Origin: Fidelibacterota bacterium
GTDB taxonomy: Bacteria; Fidelibacterota; Fidelibacteria; Fidelibacterales; Fidelibacteraceae
DNA: 8,888 nucleotides
Direction: 5' to 3'
Assembly (NCBI GenBank): GCA_016937825.1
Contig: JAFGVT010000006.1
Location: 1 to 8,888, forward strand
Shown: in pieces, positions 1 through 6,906 of the stretch
How positions within the stretch are numbered: position 1 is the stretch's first letter
Layout of the letters: each line of letters begins with the position of its first letter
The notes under the pieces: model-generated
Database searches by the model: none
Told to the model about the DNA's origin: nothing
What the model saw: only the letters and a program-made list of their open reading frames with translations
Program-made: the position numbers and the translations under genes

Positions 1-1213
1 GAATGATCACCTCTTCACCCTCGACCTTGCGGCCGCGCATCAGGATTCGGCCGTCGCAGATGACGGTATCGATGCATTCCGGATGGGCGCTGTAGACCAT
101 ATGAGAGATCAGGTGTCCGGGCGGGGTGAGCGTCGGGTGGTCGAGGCGGACCAGCAGGCAATCCGCCAGCATGCCCTCTTCGATCCGGCCGGCATTCAGG
201 CCCGCCGCCTTTGCGGCATGGACCGTGGTCCTGTCAAAGATCTCGCGGGCCGGCGCGACGGTCGGGTCACTGGAACGATCCTTTGCGCGAAGCGAGGCGA
301 TCTTCATTTCTTCCATCATGGAGAGATTGTTGTTCGAGCAGGCGCCGTCCGTAGCGATGACAAAAGGAATACCGGCCGCTCTTGCTGCGGCATAATCAAA
401 AGAACCCGAACTGAGCTTCATGTTCGACGAAGGACAGTGCGCGATCGTGACACCCCGCTCCTTCAGAAGGCTTCTGTCCGTATCGTCGAGGTGAACGGCA
501 TGGACCGCGGTCAGATTCGGACCGAGAAATCCCAGTGAATCCAGATACTGCACCGGGCGCATGCCGAACTGCCGAAGCGAATCGGCCACTTCGGTCAGGG
601 TTTCGGAAACATGGATCTGCAGAGGAAGCGCTTTGGCCCGCGCTAGTTCGGCACAGCGTGTAAGCAGCCTGGCGGAGCCGGAATAAATGGCGTGCGGCGA
701 TACGGCAAAGCGCACACGAGGAGAATAATCGGAAGAGCGTTCTATGGTCTCTTTTGCGAACGCGATCAGATCATCGGCTTTCGCCGGATCGTTCCCGTCG
801 ATCAGAACGGGTGCGATATCCGCCCGCATGCCCAGTTCATCGGCGGCGCGGGCCGTTCCGTGCGGGAAGAAATACATGTCGTTAAAAAAGACGGTTCCGC
901 TTTTGATCATTTCCAACGCGGCAAGGCGGGCGCCGTGATAAACGTGATCTTCAGTAAGATTCTTTTCCAGGGGCCAGATATGGTCCGTCAGCCAGGAATG
1001 CAATTCAATGTCATCGGCATATCCCCTCATCAGGGTCATGGCGGAGTGGGTGTGCAGGTTGTAAAAAGCGGGCAGGACGGCAAAACGCGATCCGTCGATC
1101 ACGGTGTCTGCGAACCGCTCCAATCCCGGTGCGATCGTCGTGAAACGATCATTCTCAATATAGATGTCGGTCCTGTCTTGATTCAGCAGGACCCCTTTGA
1201 TCAGAATGGACAT
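1..1213 (-). CDS. mtaD: SAH/MTA (5'-deoxyadenosine-type) deaminase, amidohydrolase family, C-terminus cut by window edge
   Basis: My minus-strand translation gives 404 uninterrupted residues from ATG at 1213 to the window edge. The gene continues to the left and probably lacks only a few dozen residues, since family members are about 405-440 long. This cytoplasmic metalloenzyme family hydrolytically deaminates S-adenosylhomocysteine, methylthioadenosine or 5'-deoxyadenosine to the inosyl compound plus ammonia. Visible motifs are the metal-binding HTH (H54, H56) followed by 'SAMTLMRGYADD', 'FNDMYFFPHG' near 113-122, 'SPHAIYSG', 'IHVSET' (H201 metal ligand, E204 catalytic), 'AVHAVHL' (H238/H241), 'AHCPSSNMKLSSG' and 'ATDGACSNNN' (D289 metal ligand). 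The pattern matches the Thermotoga TM0936 type closely. The start is firm: an AAGGAG sits 5 bases upstream, inside the last codons of rarA, and only 2 bases separate the rarA stop from this ATG, so translational coupling is likely. Exact substrate preference among SAH, MTA and 5'-deoxyadenosine cannot be read from sequence. Confidence 0.9.
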   Translation of the reverse strand, partial: MSILIKGVLLNQDRTDIYIENDRFTTIAPGLERFADTVIDGSRFAVLPAFYNLHTHSAMTLMRGYADDIELHSWLTDHIWPLEKNLTEDHVYHGARLAALEMIKSGTVFFNDMYFFPHGTARAADELGMRADIAPVLIDGNDPAKADDLIAFAKETIERSSDYSPRVRFAVSPHAIYSGSARLLTRCAELARAKALPLQIHVSETLTEVADSLRQFGMRPVQYLDSLGFLGPNLTAVHAVHLDDTDRSLLKERGVTIAHCPSSNMKLSSGSFDYAAARAAGIPFVIATDGACSNNNLSMMEEMKIASLRAKDRSSDPTVAPAREIFDRTTVHAAKAAGLNAGRIEEGMLADCLLVRLDHPTLTPPGHLISHMVYSAHPECIDTVICDGRILMRGRKVEGEEVII

Positions 1214-1215
1214 GC

Positions 1216-2541
1216 TTACTCCTTATAACGTTCCGGCCAGCATTTGATCAGACGCTCGAAGATGAATTTTTCATAGCCGAGGGATTTGGGGCGGTACAGG
1301 ACCTCCTCCGGGCCTTGTTCCGGCAGATAATCCTGTGAAGCGAAACCGCCGTCATGATCATGGGGATACTGATAGCCAAGCCCGTACTGGAACTGTTTCA
1401 TCATTTCCGTGGGGGCGTTTCTCAGGTGCAGGGGCACGGACTGAAAACCCGTATCCCGGATGGTTTTTTTTGCGCGGTTGAGCGCCATGTAGGAAGCATT
1501 GCTTTTCGGGGAGCTTGCCAAAAAGGTCGTGACCTGCGAGAGTACGATGGCGCATTCGGGCATCCCGATCGCATGGACGGCCTGGAACCCCGCGTTCGCG
1601 ATCACCAGTCCCTGCGGATCGGCATTGCCGATATCTTCGGAAGCCAGGATGATCAGCCGGCGGGCGATAAAGAGCGGATCCTCGCCGCCCTCAAGCATGA
1701 CGGTCATCCAGTAAACCGCCGCATCGGGGTCGGACCCGCGGACGCTTTTAATAAAGGCCGAGATGGTGTCGTAATGGTAGTCGCCGTCCTTGTCGTACAG
1801 CAATGCGCGTTCCTGCAGGGCCGTGGCGATATCTTCCTTGCTCACGGCAAAGGACACAGAACCGGGGGTTTTACCGCGAACCAGCTGGACCGTGATGTCA
1901 AGGGTGTTGAACATTTTTCGTGCGTCCCCGCCGGAAGCCTGGATCAGGAATCTGCGGACATTCTCCGGCAGGTCGATCGCGTACTGTGAAAGAACGATAT
2001 CTTCGCGCAGCGCCCGGTCGATCAGGCCGTCAAGGTCCTTCTCGTTCAGGGACTGCAGGCGGACAATGCGGCAGCGGGACAAGAGCGGGGAGATCACTTC
2101 AAAGGACGGATTTTCGGTCGTTGCGCCGAACATGACGATATCGCCGTTCTCGACCGCGTGGAGCAGGGCGTCCTGCTGGCTTTTATTGAAACGGTGGATC
2201 TCGTCGATAAAAAGCAGGGTCTTTTTCCCCATTCCGTGATGGGAGGCGGCCTTCTGAATGACCTCCCGGACATCCTTGACGCTTGCGCTGACCGCAGAGA
2301 GTTCATAGAACACCGCATCGGCAGCGTTGGCAATGATCCGTGCCAGGGTTGTTTTGCCGGTCCCGGGCGGTCCCCAAAGGATCAGGGAGAACAAGGCTTT
2401 CGAATTGATCATGTTATGAATGAATTTTCCTTCGGAAACCAGTTGTGCCTGGCCGGCGAAATGTTCGAGATGTGCGGGACGCATCCGCGCGGCCAGCGGG
2501 GGCAGGTTGCCCGGGGATGAAAATAAGGTTTTCTCGGACAT
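1216..2541 (-). CDS. rarA: Replication-associated recombination protein A (RarA/MgsA AAA+ ATPase)
   Basis: The product is a cytoplasmic AAA+ ATPase of the RarA/MgsA/WRNIP1 family, related to clamp-loader subunits and RuvB. It acts at stalled replication forks and single-strand DNA ends. With the ATG at 2541 it has 441 residues, against 447 in E. coli RarA. Visible are 'PLAARMRP' (15-22), Walker A GPPGTGKTT (57-65), Walker B LLFIDE (109-114) followed by 'IHRFNKSQQD', sensor 1 'GATTENPSFE' (139-148), arginine finger region 'LLSRCR' (R156), sensor 2 'GGDARK' (204-209), then the family-specific C-terminal part with 'KSVRGSDPDAAVYW', 'ASEDIGNADP', 'PKSNASYMA' and 'PLHLRNAPTEMMK'. All catalytic motifs are intact. 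An in-frame TTG at 2562 would add seven residues and overlap the upstream gene. I prefer the ATG at 2541 because its N-terminus aligns with E. coli RarA, though the SD there is only a weak AGAAGA. It sits 7 bases after the transporter gene and 2 bases before the deaminase gene. Confidence 0.95.
   Translation of the reverse strand: MSEKTLFSSPGNLPPLAARMRPAHLEHFAGQAQLVSEGKFIHNMINSKALFSLILWGPPGTGKTTLARIIANAADAVFYELSAVSASVKDVREVIQKAASHHGMGKKTLLFIDEIHRFNKSQQDALLHAVENGDIVMFGATTENPSFEVISPLLSRCRIVRLQSLNEKDLDGLIDRALREDIVLSQYAIDLPENVRRFLIQASGGDARKMFNTLDITVQLVRGKTPGSVSFAVSKEDIATALQERALLYDKDGDYHYDTISAFIKSVRGSDPDAAVYWMTVMLEGGEDPLFIARRLIILASEDIGNADPQGLVIANAGFQAVHAIGMPECAIVLSQVTTFLASSPKSNASYMALNRAKKTIRDTGFQSVPLHLRNAPTEMMKQFQYGLGYQYPHDHDGGFASQDYLPEQGPEEVLYRPKSLGYEKFIFERLIKCWPERYKE
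1219..1224 (-). promoter_or_regulatory. Ribosome binding site of the SAH/MTA deaminase, inside the rarA 3' end
   Basis: On the minus strand AAGGAG lies 5 bases before the ATG at 1213. It is formed by the last Lys-Glu codons of rarA, followed by TAA, two bases, and the ATG. It fixes the start of the deaminase and suggests that ribosomes finishing rarA re-initiate on it. Confidence 0.8.
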
Positions 2542-2548
2542 GGGCGTT

Positions 2549-3508
2549 TTAATCTTCTGCAATGCAAATCTCTTTTTTTATGACCGATATCAGGGTTTTA
2601 AACAGCAATCCCGCGATCGCCAGGGACAATACGGCAAAAAGCGCATAAGCGGCGTAACTGAAAAACGGCTTGCCGGTCTCATGATGCATCAGGAAACTTG
2701 CGATCGTGATCGCTGCGAGGGGGAAGGAATAGGCCCACCAGGACAAGTAGAACCGTATCCTGGAAAACAGTCTGATCTGCGTGAAAAGCAGGATGAACAT
2801 GAACAGCGCGAAATAATACAATATATAGGCAAAGGCATCGATCGATCCCGCAAGCCTGACGTACGAAACAAAACCGATCGCCGGCGGGGCGATCAAAATA
2901 AAAAGCGTGGGCAGGAGCCTTTCCGGAAGGGGACTGTGGAAAATAATGCGATTGATAAAAATGACCAGCAGGATGCCCCAGAACATGATGCCAATGCTGT
3001 AAAAGAACCAGGAGATCTCCGGCGGAAAATGCGCCACGCCTGAAACCGGGACCAGCAGATTGCCGACTGCGGGAATGAACCATCCGGGATTCATGTGGTT
3101 GATCTCGAATTTATCGTGATGGATCCAGATGGTGATGATCTTCACCGTAAAGAGAAGTTGAGCGGCGGAGCCGATCATCCATAAAATCTTTGACACAGGA
3201 GGTGCGATGGTCAGGAAAAGGATGCTTAAGAGCAGAAGGCTGATCGAAGTGGTCGGAAAAAAACTGAGCTTGAGAGGATTTCTGAACTCAGCCAGGACTT
3301 CGGGGAAATAGTTTATCATTTTCATCAGATAGAACAGAATGAAAACTGCGAACAGAAGAACGGTAAATATCAAGAACCCGTTGCTGAGCAAAAAGGATGC
3401 ATTCAGGGCAGTTTCCGTTCGTTGAAAAGCGATCGTAAAACCCGCCATGCCGAGGATCACGGAAAAAAATGAGATCGGAAAATAACGCAAGCGCAACTTT
3501 TCTGACAT
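2549..3508 (-). CDS. SLAC1/TehA-family (TDT) membrane anion channel or transporter
   Basis: This is a 319-residue, very hydrophobic inner-membrane protein of the tellurite-resistance/dicarboxylate transporter (TDT) family, which includes bacterial TehA, yeast Mae1 and plant SLAC1. Haemophilus TehA has about 314 residues and ten helices arranged as five hairpins around an anion pore. Here the hydrophobic segments run from about 11 to 305. Family marks are 'YFPEVLAEFRNP' (67-78), 'GSAAQLLFTVK' (113-123), 'NPGWFIPAVGNLLVP' (140-154), 'APPAIGFVSY' (207-216) and 'LSWWAYSFPLA' (255-265). F262 falls where the pore-gating phenylalanine of TehA/SLAC1 is expected. The start at 3508 is supported by GGGAGA 5 bases upstream. 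The stop lies 7 bases before rarA, so both are probably co-transcribed. The substrate is not readable: small anions, C4-dicarboxylates or sulfite are all known in the family. The name tehA is withheld because no tehB methyltransferase is nearby and the tellurite phenotype is incidental. Confidence 0.85.
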   Translation of the reverse strand: MSEKLRLRYFPISFFSVILGMAGFTIAFQRTETALNASFLLSNGFLIFTVLLFAVFILFYLMKMINYFPEVLAEFRNPLKLSFFPTTSISLLLLSILFLTIAPPVSKILWMIGSAAQLLFTVKIITIWIHHDKFEINHMNPGWFIPAVGNLLVPVSGVAHFPPEISWFFYSIGIMFWGILLVIFINRIIFHSPLPERLLPTLFILIAPPAIGFVSYVRLAGSIDAFAYILYYFALFMFILLFTQIRLFSRIRFYLSWWAYSFPLAAITIASFLMHHETGKPFFSYAAYALFAVLSLAIAGLLFKTLISVIKKEICIAED

Positions 3509-3542
3509 ATGCTTCTCCCGGTTGTCATCAAATCCAAGAGAA

Positions 3543-3565
3543 AGTTAAAGATTTAAGCTTCAACT
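3543..3565 (-). terminator. Weak hairpin between ade and the transporter gene
   Basis: In the minus-strand transcript AGUUGAAG and CUUUAACU can pair over 8 bp, including one G-U pair, around a 7-base loop. The G-U pair becomes an A-C mismatch on the plus strand, so the structure favours a minus-strand RNA. It follows the ade stop by about 20 bases. The downstream tract (UUCUCUU) is only moderately U-rich and the stem is AT-rich, so it could be a leaky terminator, an RNA processing site, or chance. Confidence 0.25.
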
Positions 3566-3585
3566 AAAAAGATAAAATTAGGGGA

Positions 3586-5211
3586 TTACGTTCCGATGAA
3601 CGTGAAATTGACGCCGTCAAACAAGCCCTTGTCGCTGAGCTTGATCTCCGGAATGACCAGCAGGGCCATAAAAGACAGCGTCATGAAGGGGGCGGTCAGG
3701 GGGGAAGCGAATTCCTTTGCGATGGCATCCAGTTCGGAATAGGTCCGGGCAACGGCATCGTAATGTTTGTCGCTCATCAATCCCGCGACCGGCAAGGGCA
3801 GGATCCTGGAGATATTCTCTTTTGCGCATACCGCGCTGATCCCGCCTTTCTCCGCAATGATCAGATTTACCGCGGCAGCCATATCCGATTCGGAAACCCC
3901 GACAACGATGACATTATGTGAATCGTGCGCGACCGAGGAAGCGATGGCACCCCGTTTTAAGCCGAATCCCCGGACAAACGCAAGCGCGGGTTTTTTATCT
4001 TCGTAACGGTTGATCACGGCGATCTTTAGAATGTCGTTCCGGACGTCGGAAACCAGATTGTGGTTCTCGATCATGATCTGACGGAGGGAGCGTTGGGTGA
4101 TCAGCTGTCCGTCAACGACCTCGATCACGGGCGATTTTTCGTAGCGGTTCTCAACGAAGAAGTCCCGGTCGCTCTTAAGGCGGGACTGAAAGTTATTGAT
4201 GCAGGTCACGCGCGGACGCGGGAAACGGGTTTTCCCGTTTTCGAAAACGACCTTCCCCCCGATCACGGTCTTCAGGATGTTCATATGTTCGGGATCGTCG
4301 ATCACCAGAAAATCGGCCGGGTCGCCCTCCTGAAGAAGTCCGACATCCAGGCCGTAGTGCAGAACGGGGTTTACGCAGGCCATGCGAAGGACCTTCATCA
4401 GGTCAAGACCGTAGGCGAGGGCACGTTTTACGAGTTCGTTTATATGACCTTTCAGCAGATCGTCGGGATGCTTGTCGTCCGAGCAGAATGCGCAGTCCTT
4501 ATAATGCTCTTTCGCGATCGGGATCAGTTGGTCAAAATCCTTTGCGGCGGAGCCCTCACGGATGAACACCTTCATGCCGAGGGACAATTTTTCAAGCGCT
4601 TCGTCCGGGGTCACACATTCATGATCGGTCTCGATCCCGGCATTTACATATTTTTTAAGATCATCCCCGCGCAGGCCAGGTGCATGACCGTCAATACGCT
4701 CTCCGTAGGCTTTGGCAAGTTCGATCTTTTTCATGACTTCGGGATCGGCGTTCAGGACGCCGGGAACATTCATGACCTCGCCCAGGAATTTGATCTCCGG
4801 ATTGTTATGGAACAGCCGTCCTGTCTCCTCCGCATCGATCCTGGCGCCGGCGGTCTCGAAAGGTGTGGCCGGGACACAGGAAGGCACGGAGAAATAGAAT
4901 TTCAACGGACTTGTTTTGGCATTGTCGATCATAAAGCGAATACCGTCCGTTCCAAGCACGTTCGCGATCTCGTGCGGATCGGAAACAACGGCGGCGGTAC
5001 CGTGTCGCAACGCTATCCGTGCAAATTCCGACGGCACCAGCATGGAGCTTTCGATATGAATGTGCGCATCGACAAAGCCCGGAATGATATACTGACCGTA
5101 CGAACCCTCATCTTCAACAATTGAAGCAATGTGTCCGTCCGCCAGCGTGAGGGTACCCGGAAAGATCCGTTCGTTCAGAACATCGACAATATTTGCGGAA
5201 AGGGTTTTCAT
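3586..5211 (-). CDS. ade: Adenine deaminase
   Basis: The product is a 541-residue cytoplasmic adenine deaminase (EC 3.5.4.2) that converts adenine to hypoxanthine and ammonia in purine salvage. Family members run about 540-600 residues, so this is full length. Visible motifs in order are 'GFVDAHIHIESSM' (45-57, metal ligands H50, H52 and nearby E54), 'VSDPHEIANV' (76-85), 'GEVMNVPGVL' (144-153), 'DGHAPGLRG' (174-182, H176), 'TDHECVTPDEA' (195-205, H197), 'CSDDKHPDDL' (243-252, D245/D246) and the C-terminal domain with 'SVAHDSHNVIVVG' and 'LSDKGLFDG'. This is the Ade-specific architecture, a catalytic barrel plus the extra C-terminal domain, and not a cytosine or guanine deaminase. The ATG at 5211 places the usual N-terminal beta segment. 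No convincing SD precedes it, which weakens the exact start slightly. It is the first gene of the leftward directon and lies divergent to the lipoprotein gene. The other deaminase further downstream suggests a shared purine or SAM by-product theme. Confidence 0.95.
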   Translation of the reverse strand: MKTLSANIVDVLNERIFPGTLTLADGHIASIVEDEGSYGQYIIPGFVDAHIHIESSMLVPSEFARIALRHGTAAVVSDPHEIANVLGTDGIRFMIDNAKTSPLKFYFSVPSCVPATPFETAGARIDAEETGRLFHNNPEIKFLGEVMNVPGVLNADPEVMKKIELAKAYGERIDGHAPGLRGDDLKKYVNAGIETDHECVTPDEALEKLSLGMKVFIREGSAAKDFDQLIPIAKEHYKDCAFCSDDKHPDDLLKGHINELVKRALAYGLDLMKVLRMACVNPVLHYGLDVGLLQEGDPADFLVIDDPEHMNILKTVIGGKVVFENGKTRFPRPRVTCINNFQSRLKSDRDFFVENRYEKSPVIEVVDGQLITQRSLRQIMIENHNLVSDVRNDILKIAVINRYEDKKPALAFVRGFGLKRGAIASSVAHDSHNVIVVGVSESDMAAAVNLIIAEKGGISAVCAKENISRILPLPVAGLMSDKHYDAVARTYSELDAIAKEFASPLTAPFMTLSFMALLVIPEIKLSDKGLFDGVNFTFIGT

Positions 5212-5261
5212 GAATAGAATATACCGAAAAAGTTAAAAACCTGACTCAAGTATTTTTGTTT

Positions 5262-5290
5262 ATTATCAGAACCAAAATAAAGCAAGGCAA
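5262..5290 (-). promoter_or_regulatory. Candidate sigma-70-type promoter for ade
   Basis: Reading the minus strand, TTGCCT (5290-5285) is followed after 17 bases by GATAAT (5267-5262). The matches to the consensus boxes are 4/6 and 5/6. Transcription would start near 5255, giving a leader of roughly 45 bases, too short for a purine riboswitch. The region is AT-rich, so chance matches are possible. The optimal spacing and correct orientation are in its favour. Confidence 0.4.
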
Positions 5291-5304
5291 CTTATTATAT
5301 TGCC
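5286..5304. repeat. Inverted repeat GGCAA-N9-TTGCC spanning both -35 elements
   Basis: GGCAA (5286-5290) and TTGCC (5300-5304) are perfect 5-bp inverted arms separated by nine A/T-rich bases (5291-5299). Each arm overlaps the -35 box of one of the two divergent promoter candidates. It may be the operator of a dimeric regulator controlling ade and the lipoprotein gene together, or simply the consequence of two similar -35 boxes facing apart. No regulator gene is present in the window. Confidence 0.35.
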
Positions 5305-5328
5305 ATATGACCGAATATGCAGTAAAAT
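5300..5328 (+). promoter_or_regulatory. Candidate sigma-70-type promoter for the lipoprotein gene
   Basis: TTGCCA (5300-5305) and TAAAAT (5323-5328) each match 5 of 6 consensus bases and are exactly 17 bases apart. The predicted start near 5335 leaves a leader of about 29 bases that contains the AAAAGG ribosome binding site at 5351-5356. A second AT-rich box, TATACA at 5335-5340, lacks a partner -35 element. Confidence 0.45.
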
Positions 5329-5363
5329 AAATTATATACAATAAAAAACGAAAAGGCGTCAAC

Positions 5364-6878
5364 ATGAAAAACAGAAATCACCTTATTTTTCTGCTTCTGG
5401 TATTTCTTGTTTCCTGCGGTCGGAAAGAAGCTGTTTCCGTACCCCGGACCGGATCCTTTGAAGATGCTTTACACTCCCATTTGATACGTGTAAAGAATGA
5501 AGTGGAAAAGATCAGGGATCCGAAGACGGGAGAGCCTGTTGCCATTCCGCATTTTGACCTCATCCTTAAAACGGCGGGAGCTTTGGGTAAGTCGACAGAT
5601 CCGGAAGAAGATGTTGCCATAGCGTATTCCCTGCTTGGACGGGCCGGCGATGTGGATTGCAAGGTGCCCGATCTTAAAAAGCCCCTTCGCTTTCCCGAAG
5701 CTCACCCTATTGACCCGAAGACCGGCTTTGAATGGTATTATTTCGGTACATACATGAATGTCGCCGATCCGGAGGGAACGCAAGGTCGCATTGCCGTTCT
5801 TTTGTCAATGCAGAAACAACGGATCATCGGGCTTACAACACAACAGGAGTACGGATTATCCGACGAGGACTGCTTGATGTTCATCAATTTGGTGACGGCG
5901 ACGGTGGACATACCCGGACAGGAAAAGATCATTCGCCGAAACGGTAACGTCCAATTGCCCGCAATGGGAGGCATGGGCGGCTTCAGTGACAAAGGAGAAG
6001 ACTTTTATATGGCCTGCGGGCCTGACAGCCTGATAGGGTCCCGCGATGTTTTGCCGCTGAAAGCTATTGTCAACGACGGTGAACATCTTAACATTGATAT
6101 TACGTTCATCGCTCCTGAGGGAATGGAGCCCCGGCACGCTTTCTTCAAACAAGGAATACCCAATTTGCGCTTGAAAGGCACCGGGTATACGAACGATCCG
6201 TCACCGGGAATATATTACAGCTGGCCGCAACTGAGAGTTGACGCCAAAACAAATAACCGCCTGATCGTCGACGGCATCGCTTATCAAATTATTGATGGCG
6301 GGGCATGGATGGATCATCAACTGATGATGCAGAGTCTAAGAAACCCGAAGAACGATCCGCACCCGCTTCCGTTTGTCGAAGACCCCATGCCCGTTAACGG
6401 TTGGAGCTGGCAATTCTTTAATCTCGAAAACGGCCATGCTTTTACGGGCGCCGCTTTTCAAAAAGGCGAATTTGACCCGGACCCGACAATTGTATACGGA
6501 TATTATCTCGAACCAACTAAGAACGGAAAAAGATGGAAATCAACCTATATGTGGGGAAAGCTGCATTTAAGGGATTTTAAAGATTTTCCGGTTATTATCG
6601 GTGATGCCGCCTCACCGACGGTCAAGCTCCCGAATCGCTGGGAATACGAGGCCATAGAGGACATTAAAGAAAAACTTTTCTACGGTGTTGCTATCCCTTG
6701 GTTTAGCGATGGATCTTTCAACGGTCAGTCCCGCCAGATCATCGGAGAAAACCCCGTTGATTATCGGGATAGTATTAATGCGGATATCAAAGGAACCGGA
6801 TTCTGCGAATCGGTTGGTTTCGAAGAAGTATCGGCGTATATCGGGCGGGCGGTGGACCGTCTGAAACGTGAACGGTAA
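5364..6878 (+). CDS. Lipoprotein with CrtC/AttH-like (carotenoid 1,2-hydratase-type, lipocalin-like) domains
   Basis: The product is a 504-residue probable lipoprotein. Residues 1-18 form a signal peptide with a hydrophobic core and lipobox L-V-S-C, with C18 as the lipidated cysteine. The mature part resembles the CrtC/AttH/Svf1-type double lipocalin-like fold: 'DPKTGFEWYYFGTYMN' (117-132) fits the N-terminal '(E)W(Y/W)YF' signature, 'GGAWMDHQ' (312-319) fits the conserved 'AWxDH' stretch at the barrel junction, 'GWSWQFFNLENG' (346-357) follows as usual, and 'GTGFCESVGFE' (477-487) fits the C-terminal 'G.GY.E..GY' motif. Relatives include hydroxyneurosporene hydratases, Diels-Alderases and AttH proteins encoded beside ABC exporters; most act on hydrophobic ligands. 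No carotenoid genes are nearby, so hydratase activity is not implied. About 95 extra residues precede the first barrel motif. Four cysteines besides C18 (C99, C170, C218, C481) could form disulfides. AAAAGG 7 bases upstream supports the start. It is transcribed alone and converges with the FMN-binding gene. Confidence 0.72.
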   Translation: MKNRNHLIFLLLVFLVSCGRKEAVSVPRTGSFEDALHSHLIRVKNEVEKIRDPKTGEPVAIPHFDLILKTAGALGKSTDPEEDVAIAYSLLGRAGDVDCKVPDLKKPLRFPEAHPIDPKTGFEWYYFGTYMNVADPEGTQGRIAVLLSMQKQRIIGLTTQQEYGLSDEDCLMFINLVTATVDIPGQEKIIRRNGNVQLPAMGGMGGFSDKGEDFYMACGPDSLIGSRDVLPLKAIVNDGEHLNIDITFIAPEGMEPRHAFFKQGIPNLRLKGTGYTNDPSPGIYYSWPQLRVDAKTNNRLIVDGIAYQIIDGGAWMDHQLMMQSLRNPKNDPHPLPFVEDPMPVNGWSWQFFNLENGHAFTGAAFQKGEFDPDPTIVYGYYLEPTKNGKRWKSTYMWGKLHLRDFKDFPVIIGDAASPTVKLPNRWEYEAIEDIKEKLFYGVAIPWFSDGSFNGQSRQIIGENPVDYRDSINADIKGTGFCESVGFEEVSAYIGRAVDRLKRER

Positions 6879-6906
6879 ATATTCCGCCATAACAATAAAG
6901 GCAGCA

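Noticed and set aside
692..1228. A 178-codon plus-strand open frame opposite the SAH/MTA deaminase
   Set aside because: The minus-strand frame through this region is continuous and matches the deaminase family from end to end. The plus-strand frame is a shadow.
1354..1989. A 211-codon plus-strand open frame opposite rarA
   Set aside because: It is fully contained in rarA, which has all AAA+ motifs intact, and shows no family resemblance or start signal.
4060..5124. A 354-codon open frame on the plus strand, antisense to adenine deaminase
   Set aside because: It lies wholly inside ade, whose minus-strand translation carries every family motif. The antisense product has no recognisable motif and no SD, so it is a shadow produced by codon bias.
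5222..5227. TATATT on the minus strand just before ade as its -10 box
   Set aside because: It would put the transcription start almost at the ATG, and the nearest TTGAGT lies 20 bases away, too far for a standard spacer. The TTGCCT-17-GATAAT pair fits better.
5212..5261. A purine riboswitch upstream of ade
   Set aside because: The leader after the predicted transcription start is only about 45 bases and contains no recognisable three-stem aptamer. Such aptamers need roughly 70 bases or more.
6879..6906. A bidirectional terminator between the converging lipoprotein and FMN-binding genes
   Set aside because: Only a 3-bp GCC/GGC pairing is present in the gap, and a 5-bp ACCGT/ACGGT pair near the lipoprotein stop lacks a U tract. 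Neither supports a terminator call.
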